64,000 nucleotides of DNA from an uncultured Lachnospiraceae bacterium (GTDB lineage: Bacteria; Bacillota; Clostridia; Lachnospirales; Lachnospiraceae): assembly GCA_910579805.1 (NCBI GenBank), contig CAJTWM010000005.1, positions 1 through 64,000 on the forward strand. Reading direction: 5' to 3'. Positions 47,439 through 55,857 of the stretch are shown here, piece by piece; position 1 is the first letter of the stretch; the number at the start of each line of letters is the position of its first letter. The notes under the pieces are model-generated. The model had not been told where the DNA came from. It ran no database searches and saw nothing but the letters and a program-made list of their open reading frames with translations. A program made the translations under genes and the position numbers.

Positions 47439-50400
47439 ATGGACGAGATGAAAAAGCTATTTCAGGCAAAAAGAATTTTTGCCATGATTTTAGCGGCTGC
47501 CATGGTGATCACTATGATGCCTGCGACAGCGAACGCGGCTTCTGTCAGCGATGATACGGCGGCAGAAACGCAGGAAGTAAACGAGGCGTCTGCAGATACC
47601 GAAACGCCGGATGTTACGGGCGGTACGGCGGAAGAATCGATTTCTCCGGATACGGAGGGAAAATCGACAGACGTCTGGACGTTTGAAGACGGGCGCTCAG
47701 ACTATCAGAAAACTGCAGTATACGGCGCACCGTCAGGTGAGGCGGGTCAACCGGGTAATCCACAGGACTTTCGCAACGGATTAAGCCGGATTTTCATTAG
47801 GAAGAATGGAATCATGGAGGTTGACGGAGTTTTCAATTACTTAGATAAAGAATGGCAGAAGAAAACGGGGACGGGAAATGAAGACAAGGACTATACTGCG
47901 CTGGGCAGAAGAGAAAAACCGACGGATGCAGGTGAGTACAGGCTTGTCGTAACCGCCCCGGACGGTAAGACAAAGGGCAGCTTTATTTTTACGATTACGC
48001 CATACGAGCCGAATGTTTCATTGGAACTGGATGGGATAGAACCCGGTACGGCGAAGAAGGATGTAAAGCCGGAGTCTTTTATCAGCAGTTTATATTTCCA
48101 AAACAAAGACTTGGATAGGATCTACTTTACAGCGACTCTGGAGGATGATACTATAACCGGCTATGAGCAGATACCGGGAACGATCCTTGTTTCGGTTGCG
48201 CAGATCAAAGATGCGATCACGGCGAAACCTTTGGACGACGCCGACGTCTTAACGAAGGATCAGGACTATATCGTAGACATTACTTTGACGTTCAAGGAAG
48301 ATGCGGCAAAGATCTATGGCAAAAATTATAAACTTCCGGAAACGGTCTCAAAAGTGGTTACAATAAGCGACCTGATCACGCCTACGGTAGTAGCCGATTT
48401 AGGAGAAAGGGATCAGCTGGATGCGGATGGAAAGCCGGTTACAGACGTTGACGGAAAGCCTATTAAAGAGAAGATTACAGAGCTGGAGCGCAGCTATACG
48501 GGCGAGACGGTGAAAGAACCCGAAAGGGATAAAGAATATTCCGTAAAGATCGAGCTGGATGAGCAGGAAACCGGCGCAGACGGAAAGCCCGTTGTGGATA
48601 AAGACGGGAATCCGGTTATGAAAACCATCCCTGTTACGGCGGATAATCTTACGGAAAGCTGGTATCGAGGATATAACAAAGATAGCGACAGTTATATCAA
48701 CGGTGCAAATAAATTGGAAGGCGCGCCCGTAGAGGCAGGAGATTATACCTACCTGCTTACTTATGAAGGACAGAAGGGCGTATATGCAAAGGCGGCGGCA
48801 AAGATCCATGTCGTAGTAAATAAGGCGGAACTGACGATCGTGCCGAAATTTACCGAAGGCGCTAAATTCTATCCGGGCATGACGGTAAAGCAGGCGCTTG
48901 CACAGGTAGATTACACAGTGCTTGACGCGGAGAAAAAGTCCTTTGATGAAAATGTGGACAGAAACAGTTTTTGGGGAACTTATACCTCCGAATATGCAAC
49001 GCTGCCTTATGAACCTGTCTTCGGTATTCAGGTGAAAGAAAGAACGGAAGAACTGGTAAATGATGACGGAACACCGGCGGGAACGGCTGATATTTATGGA
49101 GACGGAACCGGTTACGGGACCGGCTATCTGTCAGCCAATACTATATTACAGGCAGGCCGGACTTACAGGGCGGTATTTACCGGCCAGAAAGCTGTGTACT
49201 ATAGCAGCGGTAATGTATCGGATACAAAGAATATCAATGCAGATGTAAAAGGTCATAATTATAATACAAGTTATCATGTGGCAGACGGCACAAACGGCGA
49301 TAAGACCAACGAAGAAAATGCCGCAGCCATTACATTAGAAGCAGGTACGCTTGCAGTTATTCACTCAAATCTTACGAAAGAAGGCGGCGTTGGAGAGAGC
49401 TACGATAAGCCGATTCCCAAGGTTTATGACGGTAAAAGACTTTTCGATAGAAAAGCCGATTATAAGCTTGCTACGGTAATCGCCGGTGATAAGAAAATCG
49501 CGGAGAGGACGAATCAGGCGATTACTTATACATGGGAAAGAGAGGATGAAGAGCATCCCATTCCTGTTGTGGATGCGGACGGAAATCCGGTTTTGGATAA
49601 AGACGGAAACCAAGTGTATGAGCCTAATTGGATTGCCAGAGACTATGACGGCAATGATTTAAGCAATTTAGTCAGTCCGGTTAACGCAGGAAAATATCGT
49701 TTAACGATTTTCTATGCTGACGCTAAGAATGATAAAGATGGACGCGGTTACTATGCAGAGCCGGAAGAAGTTTATTATGAGATTGCAGCGCAGAATGTGA
49801 TCCTTGTACCGGATGAGCCGGAAAATGGGTATTCTGTACCTGTTGGTTATACGGTTTCGCAGTTCCTGAACAGTCTTGCCGATTCGGCGGAATTGGATGA
49901 GACGGGCGAACTGCCTCATAAAGTCTTTAAGCTGGACGAAAAATTAGAATATGAACCTGAGGCACTTTTGAACTGGTTATACGGGTTAATTGATATTAAT
50001 ACCGGAGAAGCAATGTATTGGCATCCTTATGGTATCGATTGGGGAGCAGCCAAAAAGGACGAGAAAGGCCAGTGGGTCATGATGGATTCCTCGGACGTTT
50101 TTGAAGCCGGCGGAACATACGGATTGAGAGCAAAATCTTGGGATTTTTATTTAAATGATGAGTTTGACGATTATAGAAATAATTATAGAACTTATATGGA
50201 CGCCGGAGTTAATGACGCCGGAGAAAAATTAGTAATTTACTTTGCAGATCCGGCGCCGGTTAAGTTAACGGCACAGGGTACGGCAGAGCTGGATGTAGAG
50301 CTTGATACGAGTAAAATTACGGCTAAGACAAAGGAATACGACGGAACGCCGATCAGTGTTTTAGACGAAGTAAAGAAGAATCTTTTAGTTTATAAGAAAG

Positions 50401-53400
50401 ATGATGCAGGTAAGACACCGGTAACGGACGTTATAAACGACATGCAGTTTGTATGGAAAGACAAAAACGGCGATAGGCTGGCAACAGAACCGGTGAATGG
50501 AGGTACTTATCGGCTGTACGCTAAATTTATGGGGAATGCATCCTATAAAGCGTTTGACAGCGATGATTTCTGCATTAATACGGGATTATCCGTTACGATT
50601 ACCCCGAAGAATCTGACAGTGGTGCCTGCGGTGAAAGAGCCGGTCGTGGCAGGGAAGGTTAATGAGGATCTAAGCAATTATTGCGACTGGGCGAATACAG
50701 AGTTTAAAGGTTTCGCAGCGGAAGACGAAGGGGTATTTACCTATAGTCCTGCAGTAGGATTCCCTGCCGTTACAAGCAAGCCGATCATATGGATTTATGA
50801 TGCGGCAGGAAAATGGATAAATTCAAATCCAAATATAGATTCGAGATTTAAAGGGGATGCGGATTATACATTAGGTTTTAGCTCGATAAACTTAAGCCCC
50901 CCATATGACCAGAACTATAAGCTTAGGTATGAAAAGGTTTCTTTCAGGACAGTACGAGGGTATTCTTCAGTAGAAGGAACTTCTTATGGTTCGATTCCTT
51001 CCTATGAGATTCAGGATTCTATAACTGATGTAGAAGGGACAGGAACACATACTATAACGGTTGATAAAGGGATTGCGTATCAGTATGGCAAATATTATAA
51101 CAGCAGCACAGGTAAATATGAGAGCGGTAACTTCATTTCGATGTACATATACTTGCCTGAAGAGTATAGGAATTTCTCCGAGGCGGAGGCGGTTTATGCG
51201 AACAGCATAGAAAGTGCCGGAGGATATGTTCTTAATAAGTCAAGTATTGAAAGTAATCCTTTAAAAAATAGTTATATTAAGGTACTCTTTAATGCGGAAG
51301 ACGGCAAAGAACAACCGATTGCATTTGACATCTGTTGGGAAGTGGGCTATGTGGAACATTTTATCTTAGATTTTACTGAGGCGGATTTGCTGGAAGATCT
51401 GAGAAATGCAGTTGCACCGAAGTCCATATCCTTAAATAAGCCGGAAAAGAAGATGACGATTGGCGGAACACAGGATTTGGATGTGAAGCTGAAAACTTCT
51501 CAGATCGGCGATCTGATACACTTATCTTATACGGTAGATAAACCGGATGTACTCTGTGTAACGACAAAAGGAGAGGTGACTGCGCTTTCAGAGGGCAGCG
51601 CTACTATTACCGTAGAGGCTACCAAAAGGGATGAAAACGGCGAGTATGTATCGACCACTCCCGTAAAGAAGACCAGTGTTAAGATCAAGGTCAGCAAAGT
51701 AACCGCGCCGAAGATCAAGAAAATTGATAACGTATCGGATGGCAAGGCAAGAATCTTATGGGCTCCGCTAAATGAGAACGACGGATTCCGCAGAGAAATT
51801 TATGTGCTGGAAGGCAAGACAAATTATACAAAAGACGAATTTGAGAGAAAGATCGCATCTATGAAAAACGGCAGCTGGCAAGACATTTTTGCAATGGCGC
51901 CGGTTTATACAACAGGCAATTATGATATAAAAGCTAAGGCCAATTACTATACTATAAGCGGATTGGCTCCTGACAAAGAGTATACGGTATATGTAAGAAA
52001 TGTAAACTCCGTTCGTACTATAAACAACTGCGGACATGACAATTGCACCGTAGCGGAATCTCATGATGGAAATGTAAAGGGATTCAAGACTACAAAAGGT
52101 CAGGTAACGAATCTGAGTGTAGCGTTCCTTGATGAGAATGTGACGGAGTATATCAGTAAGAACGATCTTACTACTCATTACATGGTAGCCCTGAAAGAGG
52201 GAAAGACGACTGCGACAGCATACGGCAATTTCTATGAGTGGATTGACGCGGCCGGAGACTATAGCGTAAAGACTCTGCCGTTATCAAAAGACGACCGGAA
52301 AATTTATGTGAATCCGAAACTGGAATATATGGTTGGTACACTTGAAATTCTGAAATACCATTATCCTGAAAAAGCCGGATATATAGGAGAAGGGTATGGA
52401 TATGATAGAGAAGACAAATATGGCTATTATTACTATTATCTGGATAAGACTCCTTTAGCATCTGTCAACAATAAAGGCGCATTGAAATTGAACGGCGCCG
52501 GCGAAGTAGACGTTGTCGTCAGAGACAAGACTACGGGTGTTTTGGCATACAATACTTTGGAGATTGTAGCGGCGGCAGACAGTATCGCTAAGAAAAACGT
52601 GAAGATGCAGGTAGGACAGAGGATTTGGGTAGGAAATCTGTTGACTTATAAGGAAGGCAAAAAAGTCCTGATCGGCGCTTATGACCGCAAAGTCGTGATA
52701 GATGATGCCGTGCGGGAGGCAATCAGTAAGAACGAAAGCTTTGAGCTGAGCGAAGACGAAAACTATTTGATTGCGGTAAAACCCGGTCGGCTTAAGCTGA
52801 CGTTGAGGGACGCTTATGTCGGAGAGGACCAAACGGCAGAGGTGACATTGAATGCGACGGCTTTGGAACCGATTAAGAACCTGAAAGTGACAAATGTGAC
52901 GGATAACTATTTCAATATTGAATTTACACATTCGCTCACTTCGTCACCGATTGGTAAAGACGGCCAGCATTATAGTGAATATTACGGAGGTTTAGGATTC
53001 CGCATCAAAGTAACGGATGCGAGAGGAACTTTACTCAGAAGCGAATATGTGAGTGCGGAAGATCTAAGCAGCGATGACGGCACGAATAAGTATATGTACG
53101 ACATGGCCGGACTTACTAAGAAATCCAAGTATAACGTAACAGTAACGGCAGAATTTAGAAAAGAGGCGTCTAAAGAAACGAAGAAACCAGTTAAGACCAC
53201 ACTGCTTCCCGCAAGTTATATCGTTTTGGATAAAGATGATATGAATGAAGGGATTGGTGTGTATGTGCATGGTGAGAGTAACACAATTAACAGGGCGAAA
53301 TTTTATACCGGAAATTCTTATAGTCTGAAAGTAGGCGGCCCTAACTTTAATCCGGGTGCAAAAGTGGCTATGACGGATACGCTGATATGGACCAGTTCAA

Positions 53401-53675
53401 ACTCCAAAGTCGCTACGGTAAAGGCAAATAGAGGAAGTTATTCTGCATCCTTGAAAGCGGCAGGCCAAGGCAGTACGGTAATTGAGTTGAGATCGAAAAT
53501 TACCAAAGCAGTCATTGCAAGATATATGATAGAAGTAAAACCGATAGGAAATGCTTATTTTTATCCCGATTCCCCTATATTCTACGGTGATGATGAAAAG
53601 TTGGAAATTGCCGGTTATTCCGTTTACGAGATTATGGGATACGCATTCAGAAACGGTTCGGCGCCTATCAATTAA
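47439..53675 (+). CDS. Giant secreted multidomain surface protein 2 (2,078 aa)
   Basis: Tandem paralogue of the preceding gene over the whole length, with an almost identical signal peptide (AKRIFAMILAAAMVITMMPA) and the same domain order: Asp-rich linkers such as LDADGKPVTDVDGKPI and ADGKPVVDKDGNPV, the AELTIVPKFTEGAKFYPG domain, KEYDGTPISV, a Big_2 domain from about 1330 (ISLNKPEKKMTIGGTQ), a fibronectin III-like domain from about 1423, and a C-terminal Big_2-like domain from about 1957. Differences are spread along the protein, with extra DxDG linkers relative to paralogue 1. No cell-wall anchor motif is seen at the C terminus. AAGGAGGAG precedes ATG 47439. Likely role: host- or matrix-facing surface protein, by inference. 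Confidence 0.85.
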   Translation: MDEMKKLFQAKRIFAMILAAAMVITMMPATANAASVSDDTAAETQEVNEASADTETPDVTGGTAEESISPDTEGKSTDVWTFEDGRSDYQKTAVYGAPSGEAGQPGNPQDFRNGLSRIFIRKNGIMEVDGVFNYLDKEWQKKTGTGNEDKDYTALGRREKPTDAGEYRLVVTAPDGKTKGSFIFTITPYEPNVSLELDGIEPGTAKKDVKPESFISSLYFQNKDLDRIYFTATLEDDTITGYEQIPGTILVSVAQIKDAITAKPLDDADVLTKDQDYIVDITLTFKEDAAKIYGKNYKLPETVSKVVTISDLITPTVVADLGERDQLDADGKPVTDVDGKPIKEKITELERSYTGETVKEPERDKEYSVKIELDEQETGADGKPVVDKDGNPVMKTIPVTADNLTESWYRGYNKDSDSYINGANKLEGAPVEAGDYTYLLTYEGQKGVYAKAAAKIHVVVNKAELTIVPKFTEGAKFYPGMTVKQALAQVDYTVLDAEKKSFDENVDRNSFWGTYTSEYATLPYEPVFGIQVKERTEELVNDDGTPAGTADIYGDGTGYGTGYLSANTILQAGRTYRAVFTGQKAVYYSSGNVSDTKNINADVKGHNYNTSYHVADGTNGDKTNEENAAAITLEAGTLAVIHSNLTKEGGVGESYDKPIPKVYDGKRLFDRKADYKLATVIAGDKKIAERTNQAITYTWEREDEEHPIPVVDADGNPVLDKDGNQVYEPNWIARDYDGNDLSNLVSPVNAGKYRLTIFYADAKNDKDGRGYYAEPEEVYYEIAAQNVILVPDEPENGYSVPVGYTVSQFLNSLADSAELDETGELPHKVFKLDEKLEYEPEALLNWLYGLIDINTGEAMYWHPYGIDWGAAKKDEKGQWVMMDSSDVFEAGGTYGLRAKSWDFYLNDEFDDYRNNYRTYMDAGVNDAGEKLVIYFADPAPVKLTAQGTAELDVELDTSKITAKTKEYDGTPISVLDEVKKNLLVYKKDDAGKTPVTDVINDMQFVWKDKNGDRLATEPVNGGTYRLYAKFMGNASYKAFDSDDFCINTGLSVTITPKNLTVVPAVKEPVVAGKVNEDLSNYCDWANTEFKGFAAEDEGVFTYSPAVGFPAVTSKPIIWIYDAAGKWINSNPNIDSRFKGDADYTLGFSSINLSPPYDQNYKLRYEKVSFRTVRGYSSVEGTSYGSIPSYEIQDSITDVEGTGTHTITVDKGIAYQYGKYYNSSTGKYESGNFISMYIYLPEEYRNFSEAEAVYANSIESAGGYVLNKSSIESNPLKNSYIKVLFNAEDGKEQPIAFDICWEVGYVEHFILDFTEADLLEDLRNAVAPKSISLNKPEKKMTIGGTQDLDVKLKTSQIGDLIHLSYTVDKPDVLCVTTKGEVTALSEGSATITVEATKRDENGEYVSTTPVKKTSVKIKVSKVTAPKIKKIDNVSDGKARILWAPLNENDGFRREIYVLEGKTNYTKDEFERKIASMKNGSWQDIFAMAPVYTTGNYDIKAKANYYTISGLAPDKEYTVYVRNVNSVRTINNCGHDNCTVAESHDGNVKGFKTTKGQVTNLSVAFLDENVTEYISKNDLTTHYMVALKEGKTTATAYGNFYEWIDAAGDYSVKTLPLSKDDRKIYVNPKLEYMVGTLEILKYHYPEKAGYIGEGYGYDREDKYGYYYYYLDKTPLASVNNKGALKLNGAGEVDVVVRDKTTGVLAYNTLEIVAAADSIAKKNVKMQVGQRIWVGNLLTYKEGKKVLIGAYDRKVVIDDAVREAISKNESFELSEDENYLIAVKPGRLKLTLRDAYVGEDQTAEVTLNATALEPIKNLKVTNVTDNYFNIEFTHSLTSSPIGKDGQHYSEYYGGLGFRIKVTDARGTLLRSEYVSAEDLSSDDGTNKYMYDMAGLTKKSKYNVTVTAEFRKEASKETKKPVKTTLLPASYIVLDKDDMNEGIGVYVHGESNTINRAKFYTGNSYSLKVGGPNFNPGAKVAMTDTLIWTSSNSKVATVKANRGSYSASLKAAGQGSTVIELRSKITKAVIARYMIEVKPIGNAYFYPDSPIFYGDDEKLEIAGYSVYEIMGYAFRNGSAPIN

Positions 53676-53734
53676 TGGTAAACGGATTGTTTAGGGGCAA
53701 TGGATGGAAACTGGATAGTGACGACAGCGTAAGA

Positions 53735-53762
53735 TAATGATTCTTAAATAATGATTTTTAAA
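53735..53762 (+). repeat. Tandem 14-bp repeat before the SDR gene
   Basis: TAATGATTCTTAAA (53735-53748) is followed directly by TAATGATTTTTAAA (53749-53762). It lies in the 203-bp gap between giant gene 2 and the SDR gene and could be a regulator site or promoter region. Confidence 0.5.
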
Positions 53763-53767
53763 AGGGG

Positions 53768-53800
53768 CATTCCGCAAGTGATGTATGGCTTGCGGAAATG
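53768..53800 (+). terminator. Hairpin between giant gene 2 and the SDR gene
   Basis: CATTCCGCAAG pairs with CTTGCGGAAATG (one bulged base). There is no T-run on the plus strand, so termination is uncertain. It is the only stem-loop found behind giant gene 2. Confidence 0.4.
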
Positions 53801-53878
53801 TCACTGGAGCATCTTATGAAAAAACTGCAGATATCGCAGGAAAAGCAGAGAAAAATATAAAATCAGGAGGTATAGGTT

Positions 53879-54643
53879 ATGGGAAGACTTGACAACAAAG
53901 TAGCGGTAATCACGGGAGGCAATTCCGGAATCGGAGCCTGTGCGGCAGAGCTTTTTGCCAAAGAGGGCGCGAAGGTAGTTATTTCCGCCAGAAGGGTAGA
54001 GCAGTTAGAGGCGGTAGCGGAAAAGATCAAGGCGGCAGGCGGCGAGGCATTGGCAGTTCCCTGCGACATATCCGATCAGGAACAGTGCAAAAATGTAGTC
54101 GCCAAAGCAGTAGAGGCGTTCGGTACGGTAGATATTTTAGTCAATAATGCAGGCGTGGTAGACAGCGGCATTGAAGCCATTGAAAAAGTGACGGACCAGA
54201 CCATTGATACGCTTATTGACATTAATACAAAAGGGACGCTATACATGACAAGAGAAGCATCAAAGATCATGATAGAGAAAAAGTCGGGATCTATCGTCAA
54301 TGTTTCCAGTGTGGCGGGTTATACCGGAGGGGGCGGAGTCGCTTATGTAGCAAGCAAGGCGGCAGTGAACGGTATGACAAAAAATATCGCGATGCGGTGC
54401 GCCAGTGCGAATGTGCGCTGTAATGCCCTCTGCCCGGGCAGCGTGGTAACGCCGATGACGATGGGGATGAAAAAAGAAAATCTGGATCCGGATATGATGG
54501 GGGCAATGGCGAAACATGCGGATCTGTCGCTTCCGGTCTGTATGCCGGAAGAAGTTGCCAACGCAATTTTGTTCCTTGCAAGCGATGAAGCTTCCGCCAT
54601 CACCGGTCAGGTTATCGTAATCGATCATGGTGCTGACCTGTAA
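53879..54643 (+). CDS. Short-chain dehydrogenase/reductase
   Basis: 254-residue classical SDR. The cofactor-binding TGGNSGIG is in KVAVITGGNSGIGACAAELF, followed by VNNAGVV. The catalytic Ser is in IVNVSSVAGYTG and the Tyr-Lys pair in AYVASKAAVNGMTKN. ARR after the second beta strand (VVISARRVEQL) points to NADP(H) preference. Substrate is unknown; related proteins act as ketoacyl, sugar or hydroxysteroid dehydrogenases. AGGAGG precedes ATG 53879. It is apparently transcribed alone, ending before a strong terminator. Confidence 0.9.
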   Translation: MGRLDNKVAVITGGNSGIGACAAELFAKEGAKVVISARRVEQLEAVAEKIKAAGGEALAVPCDISDQEQCKNVVAKAVEAFGTVDILVNNAGVVDSGIEAIEKVTDQTIDTLIDINTKGTLYMTREASKIMIEKKSGSIVNVSSVAGYTGGGGVAYVASKAAVNGMTKNIAMRCASANVRCNALCPGSVVTPMTMGMKKENLDPDMMGAMAKHADLSLPVCMPEEVANAILFLASDEASAITGQVIVIDHGADL

Positions 54644-54695
54644 TACGAAAGACACAATCATTTCTATAGGGCGGACTATTACTAATTTTTTAATA

Positions 54696-54731
54696 AAAAC
54701 GAGAAGAAATATCGGTTTCTTCTCGTTTTTA
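54696..54731 (+). terminator. Terminator of the SDR gene
   Basis: AAAACGAGAAGAAA (54696-54709) pairs perfectly with TTTCTTCTCGTTTT (54716-54729), with U-rich tail. Confidence 0.9.
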
Positions 54732-54740
54732 TGCTATAAT
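54732..54740 (+). promoter_or_regulatory. Extended -10 promoter of the signalling cluster
   Basis: TGCTATAAT at 54732-54740 directly follows the SDR terminator, 46 bp before the HD-GYP gene. No clear -35 is seen because that region is the terminator stem. Confidence 0.55.
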
Positions 54741-54785
54741 GGGAATAAAGTACGGATAGGGATCACTGGCAAAAGGAGCGGCGGA

Positions 54786-55850
54786 ATGAACGAAGTTATT
54801 TTGGTTGTAGATGACGACAGTGCAAATTTGATGGTAGCGCAGAAAATTCTGGGGAAAGAATACCGCATAGCGGCGGCAAATTCCGGTATGGCTGCATTTA
54901 AATATTTGGAAAAGAATAAACCGGGGCTGATCTTATTGGATATCAATATGCCGGAGATGGACGGTTTTGAAACGATTGCAAAACTAAAAAAAGAGGAGGC
55001 TTACGCTTCGATTCCGGTCATTTTTTTAACAGCGGATAAAGGCGTGGAAACGGAAACAAAATGTTTTCAGGCGGGGGCGGTGGATTTCGTCGGGAAGCCT
55101 TTCGTGCCGGACGTGCTGTTAAGCAGAGTGAGACGGACATTGGAGCTTGAAAGATACCGCAGTAATTTGGAGATCTTAGTAGAAGAACAGGCAAAGCTGC
55201 TTGCGGAAAAGACGAACCGTCTCAATGAAGTGCAGGAGCATATCATTGTGGGAATGGCAAATCTGATCGAGAGCAGGGACGGCAGTACGGGAAAGCATGT
55301 AAAAAATACCCAGACTTATGTAAAGCTTATTGTGAATGAACTGCATAAAAAGGGACTCTATCAGGATATCTTAGATGAAGAATATATGCAGAATACTTGT
55401 AAAGCGGCGCCTCTTCATGATATAGGAAAGATCAAGATACCGGACGGCATATTACAAAAACCCGGAAAACTGACCGACGAAGAATTTACTTTCATGAAGA
55501 AGCATACGGACTACAGCGCAGGGATCATCAAAGACATCATAGGCGATCTGGAAGACGCCCATTATGTGGAGATCGTCAGCAATATTGCAATGTGCCATCA
55601 TGAAAGATGGGACGGTAAAGGGTATCCGAAGGGACTGAAGGGAGAGGAGATCCCGCTATGCGCAAGGATCATGGCGGTAGCGGACGTATTCGACGCTTTA
55701 TATGAAGAACGTTGTTATAAACCTCCGATGCGCCCGTTGCAGAAGGTGCTGGATATCCTGGAGGAAGGAAAGGGCACGCAGTTTGACGCGGCGATCGTAG
55801 ACGTTTTTATCGGCATGAAACCGATACTGGAAAAACTTCTTGAGGAGTAG
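54786..55850 (+). CDS. Response regulator with HD-GYP domain (c-di-GMP phosphodiesterase)
   Basis: 354 residues. The receiver (about 1-125) has VILVVDDDSANLMVAQKILG, phospho-Asp in LILLDINMPEMDGFE and the KP loop in FVGKPFVPDVLLSR. A short coiled coil leads to the HD-GYP domain with HDIGKIKIPDGILQKPGKLT, MKKHTDYSAG and HHERWDGKGYPKGLKGEEIP, all metal-binding and GYP residues being present. It should hydrolyse cyclic di-GMP when phosphorylated, and the two hybrid kinases downstream are obvious phosphodonors. ATG 54786 follows GGAGCGG; an open frame upstream runs through the terminator and is not coding. It ends 7 bp before the next gene. Confidence 0.93.
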   Translation: MNEVILVVDDDSANLMVAQKILGKEYRIAAANSGMAAFKYLEKNKPGLILLDINMPEMDGFETIAKLKKEEAYASIPVIFLTADKGVETETKCFQAGAVDFVGKPFVPDVLLSRVRRTLELERYRSNLEILVEEQAKLLAEKTNRLNEVQEHIIVGMANLIESRDGSTGKHVKNTQTYVKLIVNELHKKGLYQDILDEEYMQNTCKAAPLHDIGKIKIPDGILQKPGKLTDEEFTFMKKHTDYSAGIIKDIIGDLEDAHYVEIVSNIAMCHHERWDGKGYPKGLKGEEIPLCARIMAVADVFDALYEERCYKPPMRPLQKVLDILEEGKGTQFDAAIVDVFIGMKPILEKLLEE

Positions 55851-55857
55851 AAAGCTC

